A stretch of 64,000 nucleotides of DNA, taken from assembly GCA_002900995.3 (NCBI GenBank), contig CM035312.1, forward strand, positions 682,001 through 746,000, read 5' to 3'. Shown piece by piece: positions 32,869-43,663 of this stretch. This stretch comes from Ganoderma boninense. Taxonomy: Eukaryota > Basidiomycota > Agaricomycetes > Polyporales > Polyporaceae. The notes under the pieces are model-generated. The model worked only from the letters and a program-made list of their open reading frames with translations. It ran no database searches and was not told where the DNA came from. How positions within the stretch are numbered: position 1 is the stretch's first letter; each line of letters begins with the position of its first letter. A program made the translations under genes and the position numbers.

Positions 32869-34688
32869 ATGTCCGACACAGAGGGTGGCAAGAAATCTGG
32901 GTACCGCCTCGAATACGCCTCCAGTTCGCGCGCCAAGTGCAGTGGTGAGCCCGCTTTCCCCCCGTTGCGCCCCATTTCGCACTCGTCCGTCCTCACCGCG
33001 TTTCACGCGTCGCCGTCGCGTCATAGGCCCCAAGCCGTACGTCTCTTCGAGATTGTCTATGCGTCCCATTTTTCCTCACGCTCTCACAGATGCAAGGGCA
33101 CCACCATTGGCAAGGGAGAGTTGCGGTTCGGCTCCCTGGTTGATTTTCGAGGCAACACCAGCTTGTGAGTGGTCTCCTCTCTTGTGTTTCGCTTTTCAAT
33201 TGCTCTGCGTGTTGTGTTCCTTGCGGTTCGCGTCAGCAGTGTCGAGCCGCAGAGCTTCTGTCGCCGTCGTTGGTGGTTGAATGCGAACTCACCCCCTTTC
33301 CGCAGCTCCTGGCGTCATTGGGGTTGTGTGACCCCAAAGATCATCACCAACATGAAGAACTCTTTCAACGACGCCGACGAGCTGGACGGCTTCGACGAGC
33401 TCAAGGACGAAGACCAAGAACGTCTCAAGAAGGCCTGGGAGGATGGCCACGTTGACCCAGAGGATGTCCCCGAGACCGCGAAGAAGGCTGACGGCGACGA
33501 GGAGGACGAGGAGGAAGAGAAGCCCAAGAAGAAGGGCGGCAAGAAGAAGGTTGAGGAAGAGGACGACGGCAAGGGTGTCTTCAAGTTCGAATATGCGTCC
33601 TCCGGTCGGTCGAAGTGCAAGGGTATGTTCATGTCGCAGTCATCATCGGAACCAGTGCTTATCTGCTTCGCTTTTTCTCAGCTTGTGGAGGTATGGCAAT
33701 CTGAGTCAGGCTATGCATTTTTTATTCAATGTCTATTCTAGATTCAATTGGCAAGGACTACTTCCGCCTGGGGAACGAAGTGGATTTCCGTGGAAACAAG
33801 AGCTTGTACGTCCAAGCTCTTAAATGCGCGTCTAGTCCAATTAGCTCTAACATTCTTTCAGCGCGTGGCGTCATTGGGGGTGCGCTGAGGCTAAGCTCGT
33901 CGAGAAGCTCAAGGCATCATACGGTGAGCCCTCTGAGGTAGAGGGTTTCGGTGACCTTCAAGAGGGAGAGAAGGAGAAGGTCCAGCGCGGCTGGGATGAG
34001 GGCCACATCCCCGAGGACGACAAGGGCCCCGGCGAGCCCGTAGAGACCGGCAAAAAGAAGGCAGCGCCTCGGAAGAAGAAGGCTGAGGATGGCGAGGAGA
34101 AGCCCAAACGGTCGCGAGCCAAGGCGAAGGTGCGTGAAGATGTTGTTGCCGTGCCGTGGGAGCATGGTGTACTCACAACACACCCTCTCTGTTTGCTTTC
34201 TTCACGTGCAGAAGGTGGATGACGACGAGGATATGGATGTTGACGAGGAGAAGCCCAAGAAGGGACGGGGTGCGGCGAAGAAGGATGCGCCGGCTAAGGC
34301 CAAGGCTGCCCCGAAAAGGGCTGCGAAGAAAAAGAAGGACGAGGACGAGTCTGGCGAAGACTTTGGCGACGAGCTGGCCGCTGTGGACGAAGAGGAAATT
34401 GACGAAGAGGACGAGGAGCCTGAGGAACCCACAAAGAAGCGCAAGGTGCGTATTCTACTTCTTGCATCGCGTCGACATGTTGTTTATCATGGTCGTCTTC
34501 AGCGTGCGCCTGCATCGAAGGGCGCAGGTTCGTCCAAGCCGCCGTCGAAGCGCGCCAAACCGGCTTCGACCGCGAAGAAGTCCGCTTCGTCCGCCAAGCC
34601 TGCCTCCAAGGCCAAACCTGCCTCGTCCCGGGGCAAGAAGACGGCAGAGGTCATCGAGGAAGAGGAGGAAGAAGACGAGTACGACTGA
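32869..34688 (+). CDS. Nuclear protein with two PARP-type zinc fingers
   Basis: PARP-type fingers bind DNA breaks. This is a stand-alone finger protein without a catalytic PARP domain. It starts MSDTEGGKKSGYRLEYASSS. Finger 1 has Cys from exon 1 (RAKCSG), a 10-nt microexon (33027-33036), then CKGTTIGKGELRFGSLVDF and AWRHWGC. An acidic/basic linker follows. Finger 2 is KFEYASSGRSKC, a 9-nt microexon (33682-33690), then DSIGKDYFRLGNEVDFRG and AWRHWGC. The rest is Lys-rich with acidic runs, ending EEEEEEDEYD at 34688, probably disordered and nuclear. Frames and splice phases agree across both microexons. It is likely a chromatin or DNA-repair accessory factor; the precise role is not visible. 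Confidence 0.82.
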
Positions 34689-35757
34689 GTCAAAAATGCC
34701 TGCTTTAGCATCTTGCTGTGGTGGTTCTCCCTGACGTCTCTTGCGACTGGGTGGGCTCGCGTCCTCAGTGCTCAGTCGTCGTCTGTGACTCCGCCGCACG
34801 TCCTGGTGCTGCTCCCTCCAAGTTTCCGTCTTCTCGTTGCCTGTGTGCTCGCGTGTTTGTCGTGTTGCTTTCTGTTGTCGCGAACCTTTGTTATCCTAGC
34901 TTCCCTAGCGCATGTGTACTCCGACCGGTGCCGCTATAGTATCACACACGTTTTTCTGCCATGATAATTCCGCTCCGAGTTTCTTATCTGGCTGTTCGTA
35001 ACTTATGAGAATAGGCTGTCACACGGTGTTTGTATGGTGCTTTCGATGGTGGATGAATATAATGCTTAAGACTGAGATTTCAATGCTAAGTAATCAATCA
35101 AAGACGGCTCTACGTTCCCGGAAGGGATGAAGGATCCCTCCAAAGCATAGGGCGATCAGCGGCTAGTACGTAGCCGACCAGGGCGGCTGCGGAGCTCCCC
35201 ATAGGCGAGGAGTTGGGAGTGCAGTAAATCGTAAATCTTCGGCATCCCTGTGCCGAGAAATCCGAGGCGTTCCTGGCCCACTTGCCGAGTCCTGCCGGGC
35301 AACAGAAAACACGGTCACGTGAAGACTGAGCACATGGTCCATCGCTGTGCGGATCTCCGCCCCGCTGCTTGTCTCCGCGACACTGTACTACGATGTCTTC
35401 TCCTGGTGCGCCACCTACATATCCCTCCCATGTTGGTTGCACGAACCCTCGACCAACGAAGGTCAAAGCCGACGATGCAAGAGGTCGCTTTCGCGAAGGA
35501 ACAAGCTTCAGGGGAAACTCTCAAGCGCGACTTTGACCTGTACCTGACGACCAAGCCAACGTAATTAGCCGGTCTCGCATCTTCAGGAGCTTTTTCGATA
35601 TGGAACATTGTCAACCCGACCTGCTTAAAACGACCATAGTGCTCCGGCACCCTCGCAGGGCACCACTGACGATGGCGCCGTCAATTGGCATATAACTCGC
35701 CATCCCCCGCTCTCCCCGTCAGTGATCGCGACCCCGTCCCCAAGGAAGTTCGCGACC
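34689..35757. other. Intergenic
   Basis: 3' region of the PARP-finger gene and promoter of the oxidoreductase. No gene or repeat recognised. Confidence 0.4.
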
Positions 35758-38366
35758 ATGGTCGCTGTCCGTGGTTCTCTGCTTTCTGTCCTCTTCGCAC
35801 TCCTCGTCCGCTGCGACCCGGCGCATGCGGCTGCCGACCTACTCGACGTCACATTGCAATCCTCTTCCTTATCCTCTGCTTTCCGCGCTCTTAACTCCAC
35901 CGTCGGAGGCAGGCTTGGTACCGCGGTACCCTTCGAGAAGGCTTGCTTTTCTATCGTCGAAGGCCAGCATGTCAATGTCTCGGCGGCGGCATGCGCAGCC
36001 CTCCAAGCCAACTACACGAATCCTCTCTACCGCGTAGACTACTTTGGCGCATACATGCTGGTCAGTTCCATCTATCTACGCCTTGCGTTGAGACCAACAG
36101 GCCTTTCTTACCCGCCCTGCTTATCTCCGCAGCCCCAATGGGAGACGTGCCAATCTTCGAGTGTGACTGATGGGTGTTTGCTGGACTCGAATAACGTTAG
36201 CAATCCTCTGGCGTTTGACGGTGTCAACTGCCAGTTAGGCAATATTCCTCCACATTACGTGAGCGCATACATTCACCACCAGTTTGGTCGTTCTCACAAT
36301 GCCTGACTACATGCGCGGCTTCAGATTAAAGTTCAGTCTGTAAAGGACGTGCAGGCCGCACTGGAGTTTTCCAGCCGCACTGGTGTTCGTTTATCGGTCA
36401 AGAACAAAGGTCACGATTATAAGGGCCGTTCCAGCGGCCGCAATACCCTCGCTCTCTGGGTGAGTACCCGCTCGTCAAATGAGGGAATTTGTATGGGAGC
36501 ATGACGTTTGTTCGGGTACCTAGACCACAGAGTTACGAAATGTGCGTATCCCCGCGGACAATGTCGGCCGCCGCTGAGATCGCCATCGGCTGTAGATATC
36601 CCATAGTGCCCAGTTTCGACCAGAAGGCTGCTCGAAAAACACAACATACGACGCAATAACTACAGGAGTAAGCTGAACGAACCATAGCGGAGGTTATCTC
36701 GTTGCTGAAGCTTCAATCCAGGCAGGTGTCTTCACACAGGATGTCTATGAGTTCGCCGATAGCATCAATCGCACTGTCATCGGCGGATACCACCAGACCG
36801 TCGGCTTCTCTGGTGGATATTTCCTTGTGCGTCCCTCTTCACCACATGTATATGGAGCCCCGTTGTCATCCATACTCATACCGCACGCATACAGGGTGGC
36901 GGTCATAGTATCCTCACCCCGGTGTACGGACTTGCGGTTGATCGGGTAGTAAGTGCTGGTCGCACATCCTTGCTGCGCTTGCGAGCTAATTAACCTCTTT
37001 TGGTACGTCGTCAGGTCCAAGTGAAGATCGTCACCCCCGACGGTGTCTACCGCACTGCGAACGAATGCCAGAACCAAGAGCTGTTCTTCGCGCTGCGCGG
37101 CGGAGGCGGGTCTGCGTTCGGCGTCGTCATCGAGTCCACGCACCGGACAGAGCCCAAGTTCGTCATCCAAGCGTGAGTTTGAAGCGGTATTGCCCTCCAA
37201 GTCGATACCAGATGCTAAACTGGGTATATGCATGCAGCGCTATCCTTCGGTTTACTCCGACTGGGACTGATCTCGCGGACTGGTACTCCCTACTGGTCAA
37301 CAACTCCCTCCAGTGGGCGAACGATGGGTGGGGCGGCCACATTGTGGTACGCCCACTTTTTCCTTTTTTTTTGCAGTCCACACATACTCATTTAATACGC
37401 ATACATGCACGCGTAGGGCTCATCTCTGATCAACGTCACTCCGCTCCTGAACACCACCGCCGCCCGAGCGTCGATGCAGCCCGCTATCGACTTCGTAGCG
37501 GCACGCAACGGCTCGGTCGTCATCGAGGAGCTCCCATCATGGCTCGCATTCTTCGCGAAATACGTCCCTTCCGCCCAGGCTGTGCGTGGTCCCCTTCCAT
37601 CCTTTCTTTTCCCCCTCGTACGACGCATCTGACCGCATACATGCATGCTCCACGACAGGCGGTCGGCCCCGAGCTCGAGCTCGGCACGCGCCTCCTGCCC
37701 AGCCGCCTCTTCTCGACCGAGTCCGGGCGCGCGGAGCTGAGCGCGCTCATCAACGAGACGCTCGCCTTCGCGAGCCCGTACGTCGTCGTGGGCACGCCGT
37801 GGCTCTACAAGCCGCTCGCGGGGGCCGCAGGCGCGACGTCGACGACGCCCGCGTGGCGCGACGCGATATGGCACCTGTCGGTCAAGTGGCAGTTCCAGTA
37901 CAACGACACGCTCGCCGCGCGTGTGGACGGGTACAAGACGCTGAGCGCGCACATACAGCGCTTCAGGGACATCTCGCCGGAGAGCGGGGCGTACTTTGTG
38001 AGTGGCAATTGCGATTGCATTGTCGTGCAAGTGGATCCAGCTGACGCGGGACGCTGGGCAGAACGAGGGCGATGTGTATGAGCCGGACCATGAGGTGGCG
38101 TACTGGGGCGCGGAGAACTACGAGAAGCTTCTCGCCGTCAAGCGGCGATAGTGAGTGCTCCTAGGGACCAGACCCTCGCAGCTGCTGACCCACTTGCGCT
38201 CGCGCGTCCTAGCGATCCCGACCACCTTCTGGACTGTTGGCAGTGCGGTGAGTGTATTGTGTGGTTGAGCGGCGCTCGAATGCGAACGGCCTTCTGACTT
38301 GTACCGCTGGCAGTTGGATGGAAGGGCGAGGACGACGACCTTTATCAGTGTCATATCAAACTATAG
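35758..38366 (+). CDS. Secreted FAD-linked oxidoreductase of the berberine-bridge/VAO family
   Basis: It begins with a signal peptide ([19 protein letters not shown]...AHA). The FAD-binding PCMH domain shows [16 protein letters not shown], whose His is the usual 8-alpha-histidyl attachment site. Later come [14 protein letters not shown], then [18 protein letters not shown] and [20 protein letters not shown]. The C-terminal BBE motif is [19 protein letters not shown] and LLDCWQCVGW, with the stop at 38366. About ten short GT..AG introns are needed, and phases fit where I checked. Family members oxidise alcohols, sugars or secondary metabolites with O2. The second flavin-linking Cys found in bicovalent members is absent: the position before TVG is His-Gln. 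The substrate is unknown and no biosynthetic cluster surrounds it. Confidence 0.85.
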
Positions 38367-38845
38367 TTGTTGCGGCTTCAATTGTGCCATTGGGGCATTC
38401 GGTCTCATCCGGAACTCGTATATTTCTACTGTCGTTTATACCCAATGCTAATTCCTATTTTCCCTGGGCGCACGGAGCGGTCGAGGACGTTGACCCTTGG
38501 TCTGCTCAAGTCGTCGTTTCATGCCGCGCTCACGTCCGTGCATGGTTTCATCCTTCGCTTTCTCTTCCTTCAGCTATCTCTCATCATCGTGAGAGTCTAC
38601 TCCATTCTAGATGTGTGGTTCTGGTCTAATATCCCAGCTTCTCGGGGCGATGAACTCTGGGCGGGGGAACTCTATTTGAATTACATAAGTAGATGTGAGT
38701 ATCCAACCCTGGTCGACCTGTACACCCCCCCGTCAGCGAGTGTCGATACCCTTGCTTTGGCGAATCTCACCCTAGAGTGCGTGTTACATCGAAAAACAGG
38801 AACTTCAGGAAGTTGCTGACCTGCGAGCGAGGTACAGACACTATC
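38367..38845. other. Intergenic, upstream of the F-box gene
   Basis: Nothing recognised apart from its position as a promoter. Confidence 0.4.
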
Positions 38846-40263
38846 ATGGACCACGCCATCCTCCCCATCGAACTTTGCGAGAATATAATCGACCATTGCC
38901 ATTGCGGCCCTCTATGGCATATGACCACGCCTTTCACGGAAAGTTACGAGACCTTGCGAGCATGCGCCCTCGTCTGCAGCGCGTGGCTCCCTCGTAGCCG
39001 CTTCAACCTCCTCCGCGAAGTCCGGCTTGACAGCTTCGACCATGTCGACCTGCTTTTGCGCCTCCTCGGTGAAAAGCCATACCTCGGTAAACTCGTCACA
39101 GCGATCCACATCGGAGGACAATATGTTCCCTTTGCGCGATTTGCGCTCCCTCATCTACTCCCAAACGTTCGTCTCTTCACCGTCAACTCTACGTCGTTCC
39201 GCAGCTGGAGCCGGAGCTATCCACCAGGCTACTCCAAATGTGTCTCGAATTTCCGCGGGCTGACGGAGCTCGCGTTTGGGGTCAGCGGCCTTTCTGCTCC
39301 GGAGATCTTCCACATCATTTGGTCTCTGCCACTGCTCAGTTCCTTGGAACTGTTGGCCAGGAAACCATACGTCTGTCCTAGGATAGAGCGGTTTGGTGGA
39401 GATCTCAGCGAAAGGTTTATTGCGAAACACAAGCCGAAGAGCTGTCGTCAGTTAAAGCGCCTTGCCTTCCGTCCAAATCTAGCGCCTCTATATGTGCGTA
39501 TTCCTCCAGATCGCCTGCGGTCCTTGGGCGGGCTTGCCTGTTGTTTACGTGCGATATATAGACACCCTTCCAAGCACATGCCTTGTTATGCACAGAGAAT
39601 TTTCCACCCCGAGGATGCTTTGGATGCTCCGTGACGTACCTGGAACTACCAATCGTAGAGACTATATCCAGTACGTAGCAGATCTGTTTGCTTCACTTCA
39701 CCGGAGGAGATTAACTAAATTGAAGGCCGACAGCCAGCTTCCTCCACTGTATCCGCGACTTCCTGCAACTCCAAAGCATAAGCATCGCGACTCATGCCTC
39801 TCCATCGAACCATCCGTTTGCTGAAGCCATGAAGTTGTTGCTCAACGTACGGTCCCGGCAGCTCCGAGTATTTCGCGTCTGCTCCTATTCGCACCAAGTC
39901 GTGCGGGCTTCAGCTGCAGCACCGTCGCAGGACCCGGAACTTCTAAACATCTACTATGCCACCCGGCCCACCGTCCTGGACATCCTATGTGACGAGCAGG
40001 TGAAGAATGCACTTCAAATTTTCCCAAAACTCGAGCTCTTCCGTCTCAAATTCGAGGAGAACAACGATGGGTACGCGGCCGAGTGGTGGAGAGAACAGAT
40101 ATTAAATCGACAGCCGGGATTGCGCAACGTGTTGGAGTTGGACGTGAGGAAAGTCTCTCCTAGCTCCTACGGTGCGCCCCTACAGCTGCCAATTCCTACA
40201 CAGTTCCATTCATGCTTTTCACACGAAATCCTATCACAGGCAAATATTTGTGGGATCTGGTAG
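38846..40263 (+). CDS. F-box protein
   Basis: It starts MDHAILPIELCENIIDHC and carries a degenerate F-box (YETLRACALVCSAWLPRSRF), the part that binds Skp1 in SCF ubiquitin ligases. The remainder is leucine-rich with repeat-like segments (LTELAFGVSGLSAPEIFHII, LSSLELLARKPY), as in Agaricomycete F-box families. Two introns restore the frame: one from GTGCGTATTC to ATATATAG (about 39494-39562) and one from GTAGCAGATC to AAATTGAAG (about 39674-39724). The protein then continues with CIRDFLQLQSISIATHAS and IFPKLELFRLKFEE to a stop at 40263. The last exon may be spliced further. Such genes are numerous and fast-evolving, and the substrate is unknown. The partial gene at the left edge of the window is similar in its first motif. 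Confidence 0.7.
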
Positions 40264-40597
40264 GCTTTTTGGGAGGAAATGGGACGGGGGAGAGGAGAGC
40301 AAACCGGGAAGGAACGGGGCTGCGTGTGAACGCTGATGAAAACGCGTGAGGGACAGTGCGTCGCGGGTGTACCTAAATACACGAAAGGACAAGATTCTAA
40401 GACTTACTGTACATTATAAGACGGTTCATTCGTCGTCACAAGACAGGTGCCGTTGTAACGCAGGTTCTGAACTCGCAGATGCTTCAGGGGGAGGTGGCTT
40501 TGCGGGGCAATGGAACATGGACATTGCATATGCGTGTTACACAGGTGCATGGATAGCGGCGAGATACGGAATACAAATCGAACGTGCTGCGAGACGC
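40264..40597. other. Intergenic
   Basis: 3' side of both the F-box and eS26 genes, which converge here. Nothing recognised. Confidence 0.4.
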
Positions 40598-41276
40598 CTA
40601 TTGCCCCCGTGCAGCAGCCGCCTTAGCCTCCTCCGCTGCCACAACAGCAGGGTTCACCTTCTTGCCATCTTTCCACCGGACACGCGGAGGGGGCGCACGG
40701 TTGCGGCGGCCCTCGCGCGAGCGGACACGGACGACTGATAAATGTATAAGACGGAGAACCAGTCGATTTGAGATCGCAGTACATACCATGAGAGTGGATG
40801 GCACACGAGACGCAGTATGCGATTTTGATGTAGAGTTTGGGGATGACATACTCTGCACGATGACCGACAGGGTGAATACTTGGTTCCCTCCAAGCATGGG
40901 GGGAAAGACGCACCCTGGTACACGCTGGCTTCGCTGAGATCACGAACCGCTGCCGACTCGACCATGTTGCGGACGGTAAAGCGCTTGATGGCCTTGTCCT
41001 TGGGGACGCATCGCGAGCAGTTCGAGCAGCGGACGAAGCTGACGTGGCCGCGGCCCTTCTTGTTGCGGCCGTTGTTTCTTCTCTTCTTAGTCTGCACGAG
41101 GAGAACACAAGGAGAGGTCAGCGAACTCGTAAGAAACTTGCCGTGCCTCGCCCTTCATCCAAAGTCCACCCTCGCCATCCACCCTCTCCGCGCAGAAATT
41201 CCAACAGTTTGGCCACGAAAACGCATTGATAGGGCTCGGATGGGCCTTCTGGTGACGAGAAGAGGATGCTCACCAT
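40598..41276 (-). CDS. RPS26: 40S ribosomal protein eS26
   Basis: eS26 sits at the mRNA exit channel of the small subunit and binds zinc. Exon 1 is only the ATG (41276-41274), followed directly by a GTGAGC donor. Exon 2 gives [19 protein letters not shown] and [20 protein letters not shown], with the first CxxC. Later exons give [17 protein letters not shown] with the second CxxC, then [20 protein letters not shown] and a tail ending AAAARGQ, stop at 40598. Sequence and length are those of a normal fungal eS26. An intron directly after the start codon is common in ribosomal protein genes. Confidence 0.95.
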
Positions 41277-41701
41277 GGTGAATGGAGTGTCTTGACGAGG
41301 GCGATGGACGAGGACTCGGTGGGTGGCAGCGTCTGTGCCTTGCAATTCCTGGGCAAGCGCCGCCTGCCCTGAAGAGACCACGTGACTGAGGATATGTTCT
41401 GAATGGGTGTCCAAATGAGGAAACAATGGAGGTTGTCCAGACGCGACCTGGGCGCGACAAGAACAATGGCGGTGGTCGCCTGCTCAGTCCTCGTCGCCAT
41501 GCCTTTGTCCGGCCCCCGGCTATATAACCACGCTAATCCAGTCCCTTCCGCAGTTCGTCCTCTTGGGCTCGGTCGTCGCTCCTCGTTTCCGCTGGTCTCT
41601 CATTCTCCTCGAAGCCTGGAGCTTCCTCAGTTCCTCATTCTCTTCCACAGCCTACTCTCTTGAGTCCGTCGCGTTCGCACTCACGTTCATTAAGTACCGA
41701 A

Positions 41702-43101
41702 ATGCGCTCTTTCTACCTTGCTACTTTCGCTGTCCTTCTGGGTTCCACTGCTTTTGGCGCCCCCACCGCGTCGCTGGACCCCGATGTCTTCCTTCAAAAC
41801 GGCAAGGATGCTCAGACATTGAACGCCGAATTTGCATCTCTCAAAGCGTCGGATACTTGCAATGGTAAGCTGGCTGAGACCCCGACACGTCTATTCTCCC
41901 CAGCTGAACCGCTCGCGTTTAGACGGAGAGCTCGCTTGCATCAAAGATTCCCTCGCGACCTGCACCGACTCCACTTGGCAGCTAACGGCTTGTGGCAAGT
42001 CAAATTCTTGCTTCGCCCTTCCTTCGACGACCGAAGCGGGAGCTGTCAGTTTAATTTCACCTTGACGAAGTGCTTATTGACTAATCTCCAATCAAGAACG
42101 TCTTGTGCACCACCGAGAAAACCGCACTCGCCCTGATCCACGCTACGGGAGCCACGGGTGGTGTCGCAGTGAAAAGCACGAAAGGCTCCGTCGATTTCCC
42201 CACAGACTGCGATGATGGAGATGACAGCAACACCACCGAAACCTCCTCCAGTCGCTCTTCCAAGACCACTACCTCCGCCTCTGAGTCTACAATTTCCGCT
42301 GAATCGACCAGCACCGAAACCACACGCACTCAGAGGCATCTGTCCAAGACCCGTTCTACCTCCACCACGTCCATGGCGTCGTCGGACTCCATGACTGCCA
42401 CCACCTCTTCTTCGTCCTCCAGCGATACCGCTACTGGAGTAATCACGATCACCGTGACGCTCCTACCGTCCTCCACGCTCGGCAGCGAAACCTTGACCAT
42501 CGACCCATCAGCAGCCTCGAGCTTGCTGGCGAGCCTTGCGACCGACACCAGCCTGTCCGTCAGCACCATCGCCTCTGCCGCCGCTTCCACATCCGCAGCC
42601 GCTTCGTCCTCATCCGCAGCCGTTTCCTCTTCCACCTCCGCAGACGCTTCCTCCTCCACCTCCACAGTCGCTGCTTCCTCCTCTGCTTCAGCGTCCGTGA
42701 CTGCGTCTACCTCCTCATCCGCCGCTGCCTCCACCTCCACTGTCACATCCGAAACCGAGACCGAGACCCTCGATCCCTCGGCCGCGTCGAGCCTCCTGTC
42801 GAGCCTCGCGACGGACTCGAACGTATCCATCTCGACCGTTGCCGTCTCCTCTACTGCGTCGTCGACTGCGGCCAAGACCACGACCATGTCCGACTCGACG
42901 GCCGCGTCCAGCACCGCTGTCACCGCTAGTGCTACCTCCGAGTCCTCGTCTCTCTCTTCGTCATCGTCATCGGCATCGGCAGCTGCGTCGTCCAGTGCGA
43001 GCGCCGCCATCGTCCCCGCGAGCACGATCATTCTCGCCCCGCTCATCACTGTCGCCCCGCGTGCGGTGCCGGCGGACGGCGGGTACTACGGGGCCCACTG
43101 A
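41702..43101 (+). CDS. Secreted Ser/Thr-rich protein with an N-terminal Cys domain
   Basis: It starts MRSFYLATFAVLLGSTAFGA, a clear signal peptide. The next ~110 residues over three exons (introns from GTAAGC to GTTTAG and from GTCAGT to ATCAAG) form a small Cys-containing module: LNAEFASLKASDTCN, GELACIKDSLATC, LTACGKSNSCFALP, VLCTTEKTALALIHATGATG. This module occurs in many secreted basidiomycete proteins. It is followed by about 280 residues of Ser/Thr/Ala-rich, probably O-glycosylated sequence. Within it one unit occurs twice (TIDPSAASSLLASLATDTSL and TLDPSAASSLLSSLATDSNV), each followed by S(V/I)STIA-like text. It is probably cell-wall or matrix located. The C-terminus (PADGGYYGAH) is not a convincing GPI signal. 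Confidence 0.78.
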
Positions 43102-43663
43102 GCCTTCCTTCGTTTGTTGTTGTGTTGTTTTTGACGAGTTTCCGGGCTTGCCCTTTACTCTTCACGTTCGTGTTGATCTTTTGTATTAACAACTTCCCTA
43201 TGTTGTATTGATAGACACTTTGCTTACAAGTTTGCTTTGGACGCCTCGCTACGAGGACGGACTTGTATTATACAGGAAGGATCGTACGCATATACTAATG
43301 GATTCCGGTTTTCCAGACCTTCAAGGCTTTGCTCTTGGACCATAGATATCTTTATTCGTTATTTGCCGCTGGCAGGTACCTTGTTGTCTCCCTCAATGCT
43401 TTGAATTTGATGTCACGGTTTGTTGGCTGTGCTGTGCGTGGGGCGGATGTTGTCAAGATGGACCGAGAGTGCAGACCGACTAGTATGTAGTAACGATGTG
43501 TGTAAATATGAACGTTGCAGCATATTACATCAAGAAATCCTAGCGGCGCAAAGAGAGCAAGGTCTGTCCTGACTACATACTGTATGCGAGATCGCGAAAT
43601 GAAAACCCGCAGTTCATCGGGCTGATGCCCCATTGCCATAATGTCCATGTCCGCCGCCGCGTC
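43102..43663. other. Intergenic
   Basis: 3' ends of the secreted-protein and HET genes converge here. Nothing recognised. Confidence 0.4.
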
